DNA from: an uncultured Collinsella sp. | GTDB taxonomy: Bacteria; Actinomycetota; Coriobacteriia; Coriobacteriales; Coriobacteriaceae | Length of the DNA stretch: 32,302 nucleotides | Direction of reading: 5' to 3' | NCBI GenBank assembly: GCA_900762015.1 | Contig: CAAFEX010000078.1 | Coordinates: forward strand, 1-32,302 | In this document: piece by piece, positions 24,136 to 32,139 of the stretch | Layout: each line of letters begins with the position of its first letter | How positions within the stretch are numbered: position 1 is the first letter of the stretch | The notes under the pieces: model-generated | What the model saw: only the letters and a program-made list of their open reading frames with translations | Told to the model about the DNA's origin: nothing | The model's database searches: none | Position numbers and translations under genes: made by a program

Positions 24136-25011
24136 CTAGCTTTGTTGGGCTCGACGGGCGGCGCGGCGGGCGCGGGCTTCTTGGATTTCCTCCAAGTGGC
24201 TGATGATCTCGGAGGCGCTCTCCTCGATGGCCTTGCCGTCGGTACGTACCACAAAGCAGCCTAGGCGCTTCATGAGCGCACGGGCTTCCTCGAGCTCGCT
24301 GTGCACGCTCTCGGGCTCGGCATAGGAGCCGGCAACGGCACGAGCGTAGTCATCGCCCAAGCGGCTATCGCGAATTTCAGAAATCACATCGACGGTCGAA
24401 ATCAGGCCGAACAGGCGCATCGGGTCAACCTCGTAAATCGACTTCGGCGGCTCCATGCCATGGGCCAACGGAACATTGGCAACCTTGTAGCCCTGATAAG
24501 CCAGATACATCGACAGCGGCGTCTTGGACGTGCGCGATACGCCCAGCAGCACGATATCGGCACCCGACAAATCGTCGCAACCGCGCCCGTCATCGTGCTC
24601 AACGAAATATTCCATGGCCTCGATACGATGGAAATAGCGGTCATCGGTCCTGTGAATCACGCCCGCGACGCCTTTGGGCGGCACACCGATGAGCGACGAT
24701 AGCACGGCGAGCGTCGGACCGATCAGGTCGACCGAACGGATATGCAGCATGCCCAGGTAATCGAGCACGCGGGCGCGAAGCGCCGGATCGACAATGGTGT
24801 GAAACACGGCAATATCGCGATGGTCGGCATCGACGCGCGGGCCCACAAACGACTCCACCTGCTCCACCGAGGTCACCTTGGGCAGGCGCAACAAACGAAA
24901 AGCCCCTTCATCAAATTGCCCGGACGCCGCAAGCACCACCTCACAAGCGGTATCGCCGAGCGAGTCGGAGATAACGATAACGGTGGGACGAGCGGTGACC
25001 GGGCAATCCAT
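24136..25011 (-). CDS. ppsR: Pyruvate phosphate dikinase regulatory protein (kinase/pyrophosphorylase)
   Basis: A bifunctional DUF299 enzyme that inactivates PPDK by ADP-dependent phosphorylation of its threonine and restores it by phosphate-dependent dephosphorylation. The 291-residue protein has the N-terminal ISDSLGDTACEV (14-25) and the P-loop GVSRTSKT (157-164). The family has two branches, acting on PPDK or on PEP synthetase; direct adjacency to ppdK and the TSH site in that protein favour PPDK. The ATG at 25011 has GGAG six bases upstream. The gap to the glyS stop is 34 bases, so it is likely read with glyQ-glyS, while ppdK has its own control region. This order resembles glyQS-yqfL-ppdK in many Firmicutes. 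Confidence 0.94.
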   Translation of the reverse strand: MDCPVTARPTVIVISDSLGDTACEVVLAASGQFDEGAFRLLRLPKVTSVEQVESFVGPRVDADHRDIAVFHTIVDPALRARVLDYLGMLHIRSVDLIGPTLAVLSSLIGVPPKGVAGVIHRTDDRYFHRIEAMEYFVEHDDGRGCDDLSGADIVLLGVSRTSKTPLSMYLAYQGYKVANVPLAHGMEPPKSIYEVDPMRLFGLISTVDVISEIRDSRLGDDYARAVAGSYAEPESVHSELEEARALMKRLGCFVVRTDGKAIEESASEIISHLEEIQEARARRAARRAQQS

Positions 25012-25045
25012 GCGGGGCTCCTTTTGCGCTTATGCGCAGGCTAGC

Positions 25046-27142
25046 TTACTTTTTGCGGGCAAGCTCACCGATGTTGGCGATGCCGGAGAAAACGGCCTCG
25101 AAGCGGTTGAGCAGCTTAAGGCGATTATCGCGGAGCTGTTCGTCCTTGTCCATGACCATAACCTCATCGAAGAAACGGTCGATGGGCGCGCGCAGGGCGG
25201 CGAGGGCGGCAAATGCGGCCGGGTAGTCCTCGGCAGCAAGGGCAGCATCGACAGCAGTCTGAGCAGCCTCGGAAGCATCGGCGAGCGCGAGCTCGGCCTC
25301 GCCCATCAGGCTGCGGTCGTACTCCGCGCCCAGCTCGGACTTGGAGATATGCGCGGCACGGGCATAGGCCGTAGCCAGGTTGTCAAAGGTCTCGGCATCG
25401 TTCTTGCGGGCCTCGTCGAGGGCGGCGCAGCGGGCGAAGAAGACGGACGGGGCGATGATGTGCACCGCGGAGACGGCAGCAACGGTGTCGGCCGGGATCT
25501 TCTCGTCGCGGGCCATGCTCACCAGGCGGCCATGGAAGAAGTCGCGAACCTGCTGGGCGACTTCGGCGGCGTCAAACTCAATGCCCTGCTCACTATAGAG
25601 CTCGAGCGCAAAGTCGATAAGCGACGTGGGGTCGATCGGCAGGCGGTCGCGCAGGATGTTGATGATGCCGATAGCGGCACGACGCAGCGCATAGGGGTCC
25701 GAAGAGCCGGTCGGGGGCTCGCCGATGGCAAAGATACCGGCGATGGTATCGAGCTTGTCGGCGCAGGCCACGATGCAGCCAGCGGTGCCCTCGGGCAGCT
25801 CGTCACCGGCAAAGCGGGGACGATAGTGATCGCGAATGGCGTGGGCGACCTCGTCGTTCTCCCCCATCGCGGTCGCGTAATAACCGCCCATCACGCCCTG
25901 CTGGCTCGTGAACTCGACAACGGCGTTGGACACCAGGTCGGCCTTGCACAGGTGCGCGGCACGGCCGGCATCGGCGGCAAGGTGGGCGCCCAGATGAGCC
26001 TCGCGGGCAATAGCGAGCGCGAGCTGCTCGATGCGCTCGGACTTGGCGAGCACGCTACCGAGCTTCTCCTGGAAGGCAACCTTGGCCAGACGCTCACGGA
26101 ACTCGTCAAGGGAAATCTTCAGGTCCTCCTCGTAGAAGAACTTGGCGTCGTCCAGACGGGCGCGCACGACGCGCTCGTTGCCGTCGATCACGCGCTCGGC
26201 ATTCTCGGGCTTGCTGTTGGAGACGACCACGAACTCACGCGTGAGCTTGCCCTCGCCGTCATAGATCGGGAAGTAGCGCTGGTTGGTGAGCATGGACTCG
26301 CAGATGATCTCGTGCGGGACCTTGAGGAACTCCTCATCGAAGGTACCAACGAGCACCGTCGGCCACTCGCAGAGGTTGATGACCTCCTCAAAGACCTTCT
26401 TGGGCGTATCGACATGGCAGCCGGGACGGGCAGCCTCGACCTCGGCGATACCGGCAAGGATGGCCTCGCGACGACGCTCGGCAGAAAGCACGCCGGCGTC
26501 CTCGAGCACCTGCTCGTAGACGGCGGGGCTGGCGACCACATGGTCACCGGGGCCAAGCACGCGATGACCACGCGTGGTATTGCCACTCGTCACGTCGGCA
26601 AACGACACGGGCACAACGTCCTCGCCCAGAAGGCAGCAAATCCAGCGGACCGGACGAACAAAGGTCGCATGCTCGTGACCCCAGCGCTGAGAGCGGTAGT
26701 TGGGCCACTGCAGGCCAGCGATAGTCTTCTCGCACAGGGCCGTCAGGATCGGGGTGGCCGGGGCGGAAGGGATGTTCTTCTCGGCAAAGACGTACTCACG
26801 GCCGTCGGTGTCCTCGCGACGGACCAGATCCTCGGCAGCCACACCGCACTTGCGGGCGAAGCCCTGGGCGGCCTTGGTGGCGTTACCGTCGGCATCGAAG
26901 GCGATGTTGGCCGCGGGGCCGCGCTTGACCTCGTGAACCTCGTCGGTCGCGGTGGCGACGTCGGCAACGAGCGCAGCCAGGCGGCGCGGGCTCGAGATCA
27001 CGCGGACCTCGCCGTGGGCCAGACCGGCCTCGTCGAGACCCTTGGCGATCATGGTGCCAAGCTGCTTGACGGCATTGTTCAGCGGTGCGGAGGGCATTTC
27101 TTCCGTACCGATCTCAAACAGGAAATCCTTAGCGTCTGCCAT
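25046..27142 (-). CDS. glyS: Glycyl-tRNA synthetase beta subunit
   Basis: Large subunit of the bacterial alpha2-beta2 glycyl-tRNA synthetase; it binds tRNA-Gly. The 698-residue protein begins with FLFEIGTEEMPS and has the early ISSPRRLAALV segment, the GYYA motif in a central HD-like domain (GVMGGYYATAMGEND) and a C-terminal anticodon-binding-like domain. Length is normal (680-700). The ATG at 27142 comes three bases after the glyQ stop, with GAGGTG about ten bases upstream. A complete 894-residue open frame on the opposite strand here is a codon-bias shadow. Confidence 0.97.
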   Translation of the reverse strand: MADAKDFLFEIGTEEMPSAPLNNAVKQLGTMIAKGLDEAGLAHGEVRVISSPRRLAALVADVATATDEVHEVKRGPAANIAFDADGNATKAAQGFARKCGVAAEDLVRREDTDGREYVFAEKNIPSAPATPILTALCEKTIAGLQWPNYRSQRWGHEHATFVRPVRWICCLLGEDVVPVSFADVTSGNTTRGHRVLGPGDHVVASPAVYEQVLEDAGVLSAERRREAILAGIAEVEAARPGCHVDTPKKVFEEVINLCEWPTVLVGTFDEEFLKVPHEIICESMLTNQRYFPIYDGEGKLTREFVVVSNSKPENAERVIDGNERVVRARLDDAKFFYEEDLKISLDEFRERLAKVAFQEKLGSVLAKSERIEQLALAIAREAHLGAHLAADAGRAAHLCKADLVSNAVVEFTSQQGVMGGYYATAMGENDEVAHAIRDHYRPRFAGDELPEGTAGCIVACADKLDTIAGIFAIGEPPTGSSDPYALRRAAIGIINILRDRLPIDPTSLIDFALELYSEQGIEFDAAEVAQQVRDFFHGRLVSMARDEKIPADTVAAVSAVHIIAPSVFFARCAALDEARKNDAETFDNLATAYARAAHISKSELGAEYDRSLMGEAELALADASEAAQTAVDAALAAEDYPAAFAALAALRAPIDRFFDEVMVMDKDEQLRDNRLKLLNRFEAVFSGIANIGELARKK

Positions 27143-27145
27143 GGC

Positions 27146-28057
27146 TTACGCCACCTCGCCTTCCTGGTCGGCATTCTCGTTGACTCCGGCGACCTCGGCC
27201 ATATAGGCCTCGCAGCACGCCTTGGCGACGGCGCGGACGCGCAGGATGTAGTTGGCACGCTCGACCGCGGACAGAGCGCCGCGGGCATCGAGCAGGTTGA
27301 AAGCGTGGCTGCACTTCATGACGCAGTCATATGCCGGCAGCGACAGCTTGCGCTCCAGGCAGGAATGGCACTCGGCCTCGTAGTCGTCAAACTTCTGACG
27401 CATCATCTCGACGTTTGCGACCTCAAAGTTATAGGCACTGAACTCGCGCTCGTTCTCAAGGAACACGTCGCCATAGGTCATGGGCGTGCCGTCGGGCAGG
27501 TAGCTCCACACCAAGTCGTAGACCGAGTTAACGCCCTGCGCATACATGGCAATGCGCTCTAGGCCATAGGTGATCTCGACGGGTACGGGGTCGACCTCGA
27601 TGCCGCCTACCTGCTGGAAGTACGTAAACTGCGTGACCTCCATGCCATTGAGCCAGACCTCCCAGCCAAGGCCCCAGGCGCCGAGCGTCGGGCTCTCCCA
27701 GTCGTCCTCGACAAAGCGGACGTCATGGTCGTTGGGGTCCAGACCGATAGCGGCAAGAGACCCCAGGTAGAGCTCCTGGGCGTTAACCGGAGAAGGCTTG
27801 ATGAGCACCTGGAACTGATAGTAGTGCTGCATGCGGTTGGGGTTCTCACCGTAGCGGCCGTCGGCGGGACGGCGGCAGGGCTGCGCATAGCAGGTGCGCC
27901 ACTCGGCGGGACCGAGCGAGCGCAGCGTGGTCGCGGTATGGAAGGTACCGGCACCGACCTCGGAGTCATAGGGCTGCATAATGACGCAGCCCTGCTCGCC
28001 CCAGTACTGCTGGAGGCGCAGGATGATGTCTTGGAAGGAAAGCGATGAAGCGTTCAT
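27146..28057 (-). CDS. glyQ: Glycyl-tRNA synthetase alpha subunit
   Basis: Catalytic subunit of the two-gene glycyl-tRNA synthetase, class II. The 303-residue protein shows the family opening LSFQDIILRLQQYWGEQGC, then MQPYDSEVGAGTFHTAT, the RCYAQPCRRP-like TCYAQPCRRPADGRYGENPNR and LGWEVWLNGMEVTQFTYFQQ. The ATG at 28057 has weak upstream signals: AGAGG is only one base away, and GGGGA is ten bases away. The 59-base gap to lepB is too short for a T-box riboswitch, which often controls this gene in Firmicutes. A TATAGT box (28104-28109) may be a -10, but no -35 is visible, so the gene may also be read through from lepB. Confidence 0.97.
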   Translation of the reverse strand: MNASSLSFQDIILRLQQYWGEQGCVIMQPYDSEVGAGTFHTATTLRSLGPAEWRTCYAQPCRRPADGRYGENPNRMQHYYQFQVLIKPSPVNAQELYLGSLAAIGLDPNDHDVRFVEDDWESPTLGAWGLGWEVWLNGMEVTQFTYFQQVGGIEVDPVPVEITYGLERIAMYAQGVNSVYDLVWSYLPDGTPMTYGDVFLENEREFSAYNFEVANVEMMRQKFDDYEAECHSCLERKLSLPAYDCVMKCSHAFNLLDARGALSAVERANYILRVRAVAKACCEAYMAEVAGVNENADQEGEVA

Positions 28058-28116
28058 GCCTCTAATATCCCCTCGTCGAAACGATTACACGGTTAGGTAC
28101 TGTACTATAGCGGTTT

Positions 28117-28680
28117 TTAGTCGATAGCGCCGATGCGGTTGAGCGGCCAGTAGCGCACAAGCGCCACAGCGATCAAATCAGAGCGATCGACGGGACCAAA
28201 GTAGCGTGAGTCGGCAGAGTTTTCGCGGTTGTCGCCCATCACCCACACGCACCCGTCGGGAACCGTGTAGGGATAGCTTACCTGAGCGCCGGGCGCTTGG
28301 ACCGAAAGCGGCCAGCTCATGCCCATCGTATAGTCCTCGTCGAGCGCTTGGCCGTCAACGACCACCTTGCCATCCTGCAGGTCGACCGTCTGGCCGGCCG
28401 TGGCAATAACACGCTTGACAAGAACATCATGCTCGGAGGTGCCATCGGGGTTGTGAAACACCACGATATCGCCCTGCTTGACGGGCTGACCGAGCTCGAG
28501 GCTCACCTTTTGTGCCAGGATCTGGTCGCCAATCTCGATCGTGGACTCCATGGAGCCGGTGGGCACCACAAAGGGCTCGACCACAAACGAGCGAATCAAG
28601 AAGGTGGCGACCAATGCGATCGCGATGACCGCAATCCACTCAAAAGCGCCCCTCAACGCGGAATGCTGCGATGGAACCAT
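28117..28680 (-). CDS. lepB: Signal peptidase I
   Basis: Membrane serine protease that cuts signal peptides from secreted proteins. With the ATG at 28680 it has 187 residues, the short Gram-positive form. One N-terminal membrane helix (about 14-31) is followed by the catalytic serine S43 in PTGSMEST and the lysine general base K89 in VLVKRVIA. The C-terminal box is VMGDNRENSADSRYFGPV. GGAG sits five bases before this ATG. The GTG at 28686, which would overlap the trmD stop, touches the Shine-Dalgarno and is unlikely. It directly follows trmD, so secretion is coupled to the ribosome-maturation operon. Confidence 0.95.
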   Translation of the reverse strand: MVPSQHSALRGAFEWIAVIAIALVATFLIRSFVVEPFVVPTGSMESTIEIGDQILAQKVSLELGQPVKQGDIVVFHNPDGTSEHDVLVKRVIATAGQTVDLQDGKVVVDGQALDEDYTMGMSWPLSVQAPGAQVSYPYTVPDGCVWVMGDNRENSADSRYFGPVDRSDLIAVALVRYWPLNRIGAID

Positions 28681-28682
28681 TC

Positions 28683-29441
28683 TCACTCCTCGCTCTGCGA
28701 ATACGAAGCGTCCAAAATCTCCTGCGCGTACGCACGCTCTTGGGGCGTAAGGCGCGCCGTCTCGATCAGATCGGGACGCCAGCGGCAGGTGCGCTCGATG
28801 GCGTTCTTGCGACGCCAGGCATCGACCTTGGCGTGATCGCCGCTCACAAGCACCGGAGGAACGCCCTCGCCGTTGAACTCGGCGGGGCGGGTGTACTGCG
28901 CGTACTCGAGCAGGCCTCCGTCCTCGGCGGTCGAGAACGACTCGTCCACGTTGCTCATCTCGTCGCCCAGGGCGCCGGGAATGAGGCGTACGACGGCATC
29001 GGCAACGACCATCGCGGGCAGCTCGCCGCCCGTGAGCACATAGTCGCCGATCGACAGACGTTCATCGGCATACGCATACGCGCGCTCGTCGACGCCCTCG
29101 TAACGGCTGCACACAAACAGCAGGCGCTCACTTTTGAGCAGGCGCTCGGCCACATGCTGCGTAAAGGGCTCGCCACAGGGGGTAAAGAACACCACAGTGG
29201 GCTTAGGACCCTCTGCGCTAATGGCCTCGATGGCCTCGGCAATAGGCTCGACCTTCATGAGCATGCCCTGCCCGCCGCCGTACGGCTCGTCATCGACGGT
29301 ACGATGGCGGTCGTGCGTCCAGTCGCGCAGGTTATACGCCTTAAAATCAAAAAGGCCGGCCTTGCGGGCGCGGCCCAAAATCGATGTGGACATAACGGGC
29401 TCAAACATCTCAGGAAAGACCGAAAGGGTCTCGATCAGCAT
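28683..29441 (-). CDS. trmD: tRNA (guanine-37-N1) methyltransferase
   Basis: Methylates G37 next to the anticodon, which prevents +1 frameshifting. The 252-residue SPOUT enzyme opens with IETLSVFPEMFEP and has DEPYGGGQGM near residue 51, CSRYEGVDER near 110 and the trefoil-knot loop SIGDYVLTGGELPAM near 130-145 that binds S-adenosylmethionine. The ATG at 29441 has GGAGG five bases upstream. The gap to the rimM stop is ten bases. The order rimM-trmD is almost universal. Confidence 0.97.
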   Translation of the reverse strand: MLIETLSVFPEMFEPVMSTSILGRARKAGLFDFKAYNLRDWTHDRHRTVDDEPYGGGQGMLMKVEPIAEAIEAISAEGPKPTVVFFTPCGEPFTQHVAERLLKSERLLFVCSRYEGVDERAYAYADERLSIGDYVLTGGELPAMVVADAVVRLIPGALGDEMSNVDESFSTAEDGGLLEYAQYTRPAEFNGEGVPPVLVSGDHAKVDAWRRKNAIERTCRWRPDLIETARLTPQERAYAQEILDASYSQSEE

Positions 29442-29451
29442 GTTGTCCTCC

Positions 29452-29973
29452 CTACTTGTCCATATCGATCAGGCCGTCCATAACGTGGACGGAAATTGTT
29501 CCTGTGTCGGGAAGATCGAGCACAACCTGCTCGATCACGGGAATCAGTACCTCGCCGTACCGATCGCCCTCGACAACCCAAACATCGTTCGCGGGCGTCG
29601 ACATGATCTCGACGATCGTGCCGAGCGAACCGAAGCGCTCGTCGACCACCTCGCGACCCATCAGGTCGGTATAGGCAGCGTCGAGCGAATCGAGCTCAAA
29701 GTCGTCGCGATTTGCCAGCACATAGCATCCCGTGATGCCCTCGGCGGCCGTCAAGTCGTCAATGCCCTCAAACGAGACCAGATCGCCATCGCCCGTATCG
29801 GTGACGGACACGACCGTGCAAAAGCGGTCGCGCTTGAGCGCCGGCGGCGTCAGGGCGACGCGCATGCCCGGCTCTAATACAGAAGGAAGCCCCCGCAGCG
29901 GCTGCGCGAGGACCTCCCCCTTCCTTCCGTGCGGCTTGACCACACGGGCGATGTTTTTGTACTGGGACCTCAA
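29452..29973 (-). CDS. rimM: 16S rRNA processing protein RimM
   Basis: Assembly factor for the 30S head that binds S19. The 173-residue protein has an N-terminal RimM domain (IARVVKPHGRKGEVLAQPL) and a C-terminal PRC-barrel (about 95-173, with DLMGREVVDERFGSLGTIVEI). The only usable start is TTG at 29973, four bases after the khpA stop, with AGGA just two bases before it and no better Shine-Dalgarno. On the transcript this TTG lies in the loop of a GGACC/GGTCC hairpin. Translation may therefore depend on ribosomes finishing khpA. Confidence 0.94.
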   Translation of the reverse strand: MRSQYKNIARVVKPHGRKGEVLAQPLRGLPSVLEPGMRVALTPPALKRDRFCTVVSVTDTGDGDLVSFEGIDDLTAAEGITGCYVLANRDDFELDSLDAAYTDLMGREVVDERFGSLGTIVEIMSTPANDVWVVEGDRYGEVLIPVIEQVVLDLPDTGTISVHVMDGLIDMDK

Positions 29974-29986
29974 GGTCCTAGCCCAG
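29962..29986 (-). promoter_or_regulatory. Hairpin enclosing the rimM start codon
   Basis: GGACC and GGTCC (minus strand 29978-29974 and 29969-29965) flank TTGA, which contains the TTG start. CTGGG/CCCAG arms (29962-29966 and 29982-29986) can form an alternative pairing. The structure overlaps the khpA stop. Confidence 0.5.
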
Positions 29987-30262
29987 AACCTCTACCTCGA
30001 CAGCAGTGTCGAGGCGAGCGGCCAGTGCACGGGCGAGCGTGCGAATGGCCTTGATGGTACGGCCACGACGGCCGATGACCTTAGCGACGTCATCCTCGGC
30101 GACCGAAACCTCAATCGTAGAGGCGTCATCACCATCGATGACCTCAAGGCTCACGGAATCCGGGTCGTCGACGATCTGAACAACGAGATATTCGACGAGA
30201 TCGGCGATGCGATCTGAGAGCATTGCCTCACCCTCGAGCTGTGCAGCGTCAACCTCAGGCAC
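29978..30262 (-). CDS. khpA: KH-domain RNA-binding protein KhpA
   Basis: A small RNA-binding protein that pairs with KhpB/Jag in Gram-positives and affects cell division and RNA stability. The 94-residue protein has a single KH domain whose nucleic-acid loop is GRRG at 64-67 (VIGRRGRTIKAIR). The start is GTG at 30262, with GAGGAG six bases upstream. This adds about 13 residues to the usual family start at the internal MLSDRIADLVEYL; the Shine-Dalgarno favours the longer form. It lies three bases after the rpsP stop, its normal position between rpsP and rimM. Confidence 0.93.
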   Translation of the reverse strand: MPEVDAAQLEGEAMLSDRIADLVEYLVVQIVDDPDSVSLEVIDGDDASTIEVSVAEDDVAKVIGRRGRTIKAIRTLARALAARLDTAVEVEVLG

Positions 30263-30265
30263 GAT

Positions 30266-30607
30266 TTACTCCTCGGCGCCCTCAGCGGCCTCAGCGGCAG
30301 CCTTAGCGGCCTCGGCCTCTTTGGCGAGCTGCTTCTTGGACTTCTTGACGACGGTCTCGGTCTTCTCGCCCTCGTTGGCGGCCTTGACCAGAGCGGCGAC
30401 GGCGTCGGTGAGCTGAGCGCCCTTGGACTGCCAGTCGGCGATCTTCTCGAGGTCGAGGTTGATGGTCTTGGGGGCGGTCATCGGGTTGTAGCGGCCAACC
30501 TCCTCGATGATACGACCGTCACGCGGGGCGCGGGAATCGGCGACGACGACACGGTAGTACGGACGCTTCTTAGCGCCGTGACGAGCAAGGCGAATCTTGA
30601 CTGCCAA
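30266..30607 (-). CDS. rpsP: 30S ribosomal protein S16
   Basis: Small-subunit assembly protein. With the TTG start at 30607 it has 113 residues. The first 80 or so (VKIRLARHGAKKRPYYRVVVADSR, then GRYNP and KIADWQSKGAQLTDAV) are the conserved S16 fold. Residues 85-113 are a lysine, alanine and glutamate rich tail that looks flexible. GGAGG at 30616-30620 sits eight bases before the TTG. Twelve further codons are open upstream but are not S16-like. First gene of rpsP-khpA-rimM-trmD-lepB, with promoters in the gap shared with dinB. Confidence 0.96.
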   Translation of the reverse strand: MAVKIRLARHGAKKRPYYRVVVADSRAPRDGRIIEEVGRYNPMTAPKTINLDLEKIADWQSKGAQLTDAVAALVKAANEGEKTETVVKKSKKQLAKEAEAAKAAAEAAEGAEE

Positions 30608-30663
30608 AGGAAACTCCTCCAACCAAGCAGCTTTAGGCTGCAACTACAAACAAACAGTTGAAC

Positions 30664-30692
30664 ATAATACGCCATCGACGCGGGCAGGTGAA
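30664..30692 (-). promoter_or_regulatory. Proximal promoter of rpsP
   Basis: On the minus strand TTCACC (30692-30687), a 17-base spacer and TATTAT (30669-30664) predict a start near 30657, about 50 bases before the rpsP TTG. The -10 matches five of six positions, the -35 four of six. Confidence 0.6.
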
Positions 30693-30736
30693 GTCCGTGA
30701 GACCAACTTCTTCGGTGTAGTCGAGGGCAAATCCAT

Positions 30737-30764
30737 ATCTTAGACAAGAATTCGGGATTTGCAA
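30737..30764 (-). promoter_or_regulatory. Possible distal promoter of rpsP
   Basis: TTGCAA (30764-30759), a 16-base spacer and TAAGAT (30742-30737) on the minus strand form a second, weaker promoter candidate about 73 bases upstream of the first. Confidence 0.35.
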
Positions 30765-30796
30765 GCACATACACGCACCCCACATGAGCTGCGCGG

Positions 30797-30802
30797 TATA
30801 CT
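30797..30802 (+). promoter_or_regulatory. -10 box of dinB; transcript may be leaderless
   Basis: TATACT lies just six bases before the dinB ATG at 30809, so a transcript from it would begin at or next to the start codon. No good -35 is seen. If the true start is the ATG at 30848 (Shine-Dalgarno GAGG at 30839-30842), the leader would be about 40 bases. Confidence 0.4.
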
Positions 30803-30808
30803 CATGAT

Positions 30809-32062
30809 ATGGAAAGACGCGAACATACATACGGTTATGAGGATGCCATGGGCGTCACGCCGCCTCCCTGGACGGGTCCGGCGGTGGGTCTGATGGACCT
30901 TGATGCGTTTTTTGCGAGCGTGGAGATGCTCGATCATCCCGAATGGCGCGGAAAGCCGCTCATCGTGGGCGGAGACGCCGATTCGCGTGGCGTCGTGTCC
31001 ACGTGTTCGTATGAGGCACGTCGCTTTGGCGTGCACTCTGCCATGGCCTCGGCCGAGGCGCGGCGCTTGTGCCCGCAAGCCATTTGGACGCACGGGCACT
31101 TTGATCGCTACCGCGAGGTGAGCGCGCACGTTATGGCGATTCTCGCCGACGAGACCCCGCGCGTTGAGCGCGTATCCATCGACGAGGCCTTCATCGATAT
31201 CACACCGGGTCGCTTTGCGCCCGAAGACCCGCTGCTGGTTGCGCGGCGTATAAGCGATCGCGTGGCAGAGCTGGGAGTGACGTGCTCCATTGGCGTGGGC
31301 TGCAACAAGACGGTCGCAAAAATCGCAAGCGAGCGGGATAAGCCGTTTGGGCTGACCATCGTGCGCCCCGGAACCGAGCAGCGCTTTTTGGCCGCGCTGC
31401 CGGTATCTGCCATGAGCGGCATCGGGCGCTCGGCCGAGGAGCGACTGCGCCGCATGCGCATCTACACCCTCGGCGAGCTATCACGTGCACCGGAATCCAC
31501 CTTGGCCTCTATTTTTGGCGTCAACGGCGAACGCATGCGCCAGCGTGCGCAAGGACTCGAAATCTCCGAAGTCACGAGTCTCGATGAAGAGCGCGAGGTC
31601 AAATTGGTCAGCAATGAACGCACCTTTGCTAAAGATTTGACTGAGCGTGGGGATATTGAGGCGGCGATTGCGCTGCTGGGCGAGTCAGTGGGACGCCGCC
31701 TGCGCCGTCAGGGACTAACGGGCGCCACGGTGACGCTCAAGCTCAAGTATTCGTATGGAAACGGTCGCTCGGCACAGCGCCGGCTGCCTCATCCGACCGA
31801 CGATGAGAACATCTTCGTGGCGGTTGCACTCGAACTGCTCGATAACATCTGGCAGGAAGGAATGCACGTGCGCTTAGCAGGCATCGGCATGAGCGACTTT
31901 GACCATCAGGGCGGCATCCAGACTGACCTGTTCTGCGAAGTCGACGACCGCGGAGCCCAATCGAGCGACCGTCGCGACCTCTCGGTAGCTATCGACGCCG
32001 TCCGAGACAAGTTCGGCGACACTGCCCTATCCTTCGGCCGCCAATCCCGCTTCGACGATTAA
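30809..32062 (+). CDS. dinB: DNA polymerase IV (Y family)
   Basis: An error-prone polymerase that copies past damaged bases. The 417-residue protein has the palm motif GLMDLDAFFASVE with D30, and SIDEAF with D125 and E126, the metal ligands. The fingers signature CSIGVGCNKTVAKIASERDKP, the helix-hairpin-helix thumb (SAMSGIGRSAEERLRRM) and a C-terminal little finger (about 265-365) follow. QTDLF (371-375) fits the beta-clamp-binding consensus QxxLF. Two starts are possible. The ATG at 30809 is directly behind a -10 box and would be leaderless; the ATG at 30848 has GAGG five bases upstream and gives 404 residues. The gene diverges from rpsP. No clear LexA site was found, so damage control is not shown. 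Confidence 0.95.
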   Translation: MERREHTYGYEDAMGVTPPPWTGPAVGLMDLDAFFASVEMLDHPEWRGKPLIVGGDADSRGVVSTCSYEARRFGVHSAMASAEARRLCPQAIWTHGHFDRYREVSAHVMAILADETPRVERVSIDEAFIDITPGRFAPEDPLLVARRISDRVAELGVTCSIGVGCNKTVAKIASERDKPFGLTIVRPGTEQRFLAALPVSAMSGIGRSAEERLRRMRIYTLGELSRAPESTLASIFGVNGERMRQRAQGLEISEVTSLDEEREVKLVSNERTFAKDLTERGDIEAAIALLGESVGRRLRRQGLTGATVTLKLKYSYGNGRSAQRRLPHPTDDENIFVAVALELLDNIWQEGMHVRLAGIGMSDFDHQGGIQTDLFCEVDDRGAQSSDRRDLSVAIDAVRDKFGDTALSFGRQSRFDD

Positions 32063-32097
32063 CCGCCTTTGGGCAAAAAGAAAGCCGGGCAGCTGCG

Positions 32098-32132
32098 AAT
32101 GATTATTCTAGGACGGGGATTTTTTAATCATT
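32098..32132. repeat. REP-like hairpin next to RAYT fragment
   Basis: AATGATT (32098-32104) and AATCATT (32126-32132) are perfect 7-base arms around a 21-base loop that contains GGACGGGG and a run of T. It lies eight bases beyond the stop of the RAYT-like gene. RAYT genes are normally flanked by the palindromes they act on, so this may be its repeat. Confidence 0.5.
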
Positions 32133-32139
32133 TGGAGCG

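Noticed and set aside
24878..27562. An 894-codon plus-strand open frame opposite ppsR, glyS and glyQ
   Set aside because: Same shadow effect; it crosses three genes and shows no domain signature.
28058..28116. T-box riboswitch before glyQ
   Set aside because: The gap is 59 bases, far too short for a T-box, and has no terminator-antiterminator pair.
30815..30840. LexA (SOS) box near the dinB start
   Set aside because: CGAAC is followed by GGTT, but the spacing and second half do not fit the CGAAC-N4-GTTCG form.
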